This document shows, piece after piece, positions 14,227 to 14,482 of a DNA stretch of 14,482 nucleotides. The translations under genes were made by a program, and so were the position numbers. The number at the start of each line of letters is the position of its first letter. Position 1 is the first letter of the stretch. Below the pieces are notes generated by a model, which did not search any database, was not told where the DNA came from, and saw nothing but the letters and a program-made list of their open reading frames with translations. Origin of the DNA: Desulfobacteraceae bacterium (lineage in GTDB: Bacteria; Desulfobacterota; Syntrophobacteria; BM002); the NCBI GenBank assembly GCA_002899795.1, contig PPDG01000153.1, forward strand, positions 1-14,482, written 5' to 3'.

Positions 14227-14303
14227 AGGTTTCAGGTGTCGGGTGTCAGGTGTCAGGTGTGAGGAAAAAGAAACATAGAAGCTGAACACTGAAACCAGAA
14301 ACC
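14227..14303. repeat. CAGGTGT-type intergenic repeat, copy 2
   Basis: AGGTTTCAGGTGT at the left, several CAGGTGT-like units, the same AGGAAAAAGAAACATAGAAG core as at 7949-8020, then ACACTGAAACCAGAAACCT, which is close to the reverse complement of the left end. Upstream, 14114-14226 has other short repeats (AATTACAAG twice, GGACAGAGGGCAGAG) and no gene. Confidence 0.8.
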
Positions 14304-14410
14304 TCAGTCATTGTGACTTCGGAATGCGAATTCTTATTTACCCTATGCCCCTTGCTTTGTTCTACTGGCTACTAAATTCTTTACCGCAATACCCGGAGGT
14401 AATCCAGGAT

Positions 14411-14482
14411 ATGATTGATCTCGTGAAGAAATTTTTTGGCAAGAGTAGGAGTGACATTACTGATGCTGAGAAGGAAACCACA
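14411..14482 (+). CDS. N-terminal fragment of a gene running off the window
   Basis: ATG 14411 follows GGAGGT with a 10-base spacer and is open to the last base (24 codons: MIDLVKKFFGKSRSDITDAE and onward). The amphipathic, lysine-rich start recalls TerB-like tellurite-resistance family proteins, but 24 residues are too few to assign it. Confidence 0.5.
   Translation, partial: MIDLVKKFFGKSRSDITDAEKETT

Noticed and set aside
1..14482. CRISPR array, tRNA, rRNA, transposase, toxin-antitoxin or phage-defence system
   Set aside because: Repeats present are short-period or palindromic without unique equal-length spacers, and no protein shows the relevant motifs.

Overview
The window looks like chromosomal DNA from a Gram-negative, probably anaerobic bacterium of the Desulfobacterota (old Deltaproteobacteria). 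This is inferred from three things: OmpA-type and lipoprotein envelope proteins, a sigma-54 promoter and a PilZ protein beside a UvrA/NhaA housekeeping set, and intergenic spacers filled with short-period repeats (7-mers and 9-mers) of a kind I associate with sulfate-reducer genomes. No rRNA, tRNA, CRISPR array, transposase, phage gene or recognisable defence system was found.

Layout. 1-636 is the 3' end of an OmpA-domain protein, followed by a hairpin-rich spacer ending in a terminator (829-866). A clear -24/-12 (sigma-54) promoter at 1112-1127, with a palindrome about 130 bp upstream, precedes an AT-rich lipoprotein gene (1271-1669). That gene may be frameshifted, because coding-like sequence continues in another frame to 1784, just before a strong terminator (1837-1860). 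After a gene-less stretch with another terminator (2282-2325) comes a single-domain PilZ protein (2452-2871). On the minus strand lie uvrA (5936-3129) and, 39 nt upstream of it, a Tat-exported aldo/keto reductase with C-terminal cysteine motifs (7196-5976). Divergent from these is a TetR-family gene (7362-7943), then an alpha/beta hydrolase (8156-9046), then a small unrecognised gene (9049-9213). Convergent to these is nhaA (10624-9254). Next on the minus strand are a cytidylate-kinase-like protein (11545-10928) and an FMN-dependent azoreductase (12607-11978). Finally, on the plus strand, a YtkA/FixH-like secreted protein overlaps a DsbD_2/SafE-type membrane protein (12997-14113), and a new gene starts at 14411.

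How the genes may work together. The best-defined regulatory unit is TetR/hydrolase. The same perfect 12-bp palindrome lies in the spacer of the tetR promoter and again inside codons 13-16 of the hydrolase gene, so the repressor probably controls itself and may block or tune the hydrolase. The FixH-like and SafE-like pair fits metal (copper) handling or cytochrome-oxidase maturation at the inner membrane. The aldo/keto reductase may be co-transcribed with uvrA, with no obvious functional link.

The non-coding part is as notable as the genes. It holds a hairpin-forming element of about 190 bp with long terminal inverted repeats (10738-10927), heptad repeats reaching into the aldo/keto reductase 3' end and the uvrA start codon, a composite inverted repeat region (11668-11935), 9-bp tandem repeats (12724-12795) and two copies of a CAGGTGT-type repeat (7949-8020, 14227-14303).
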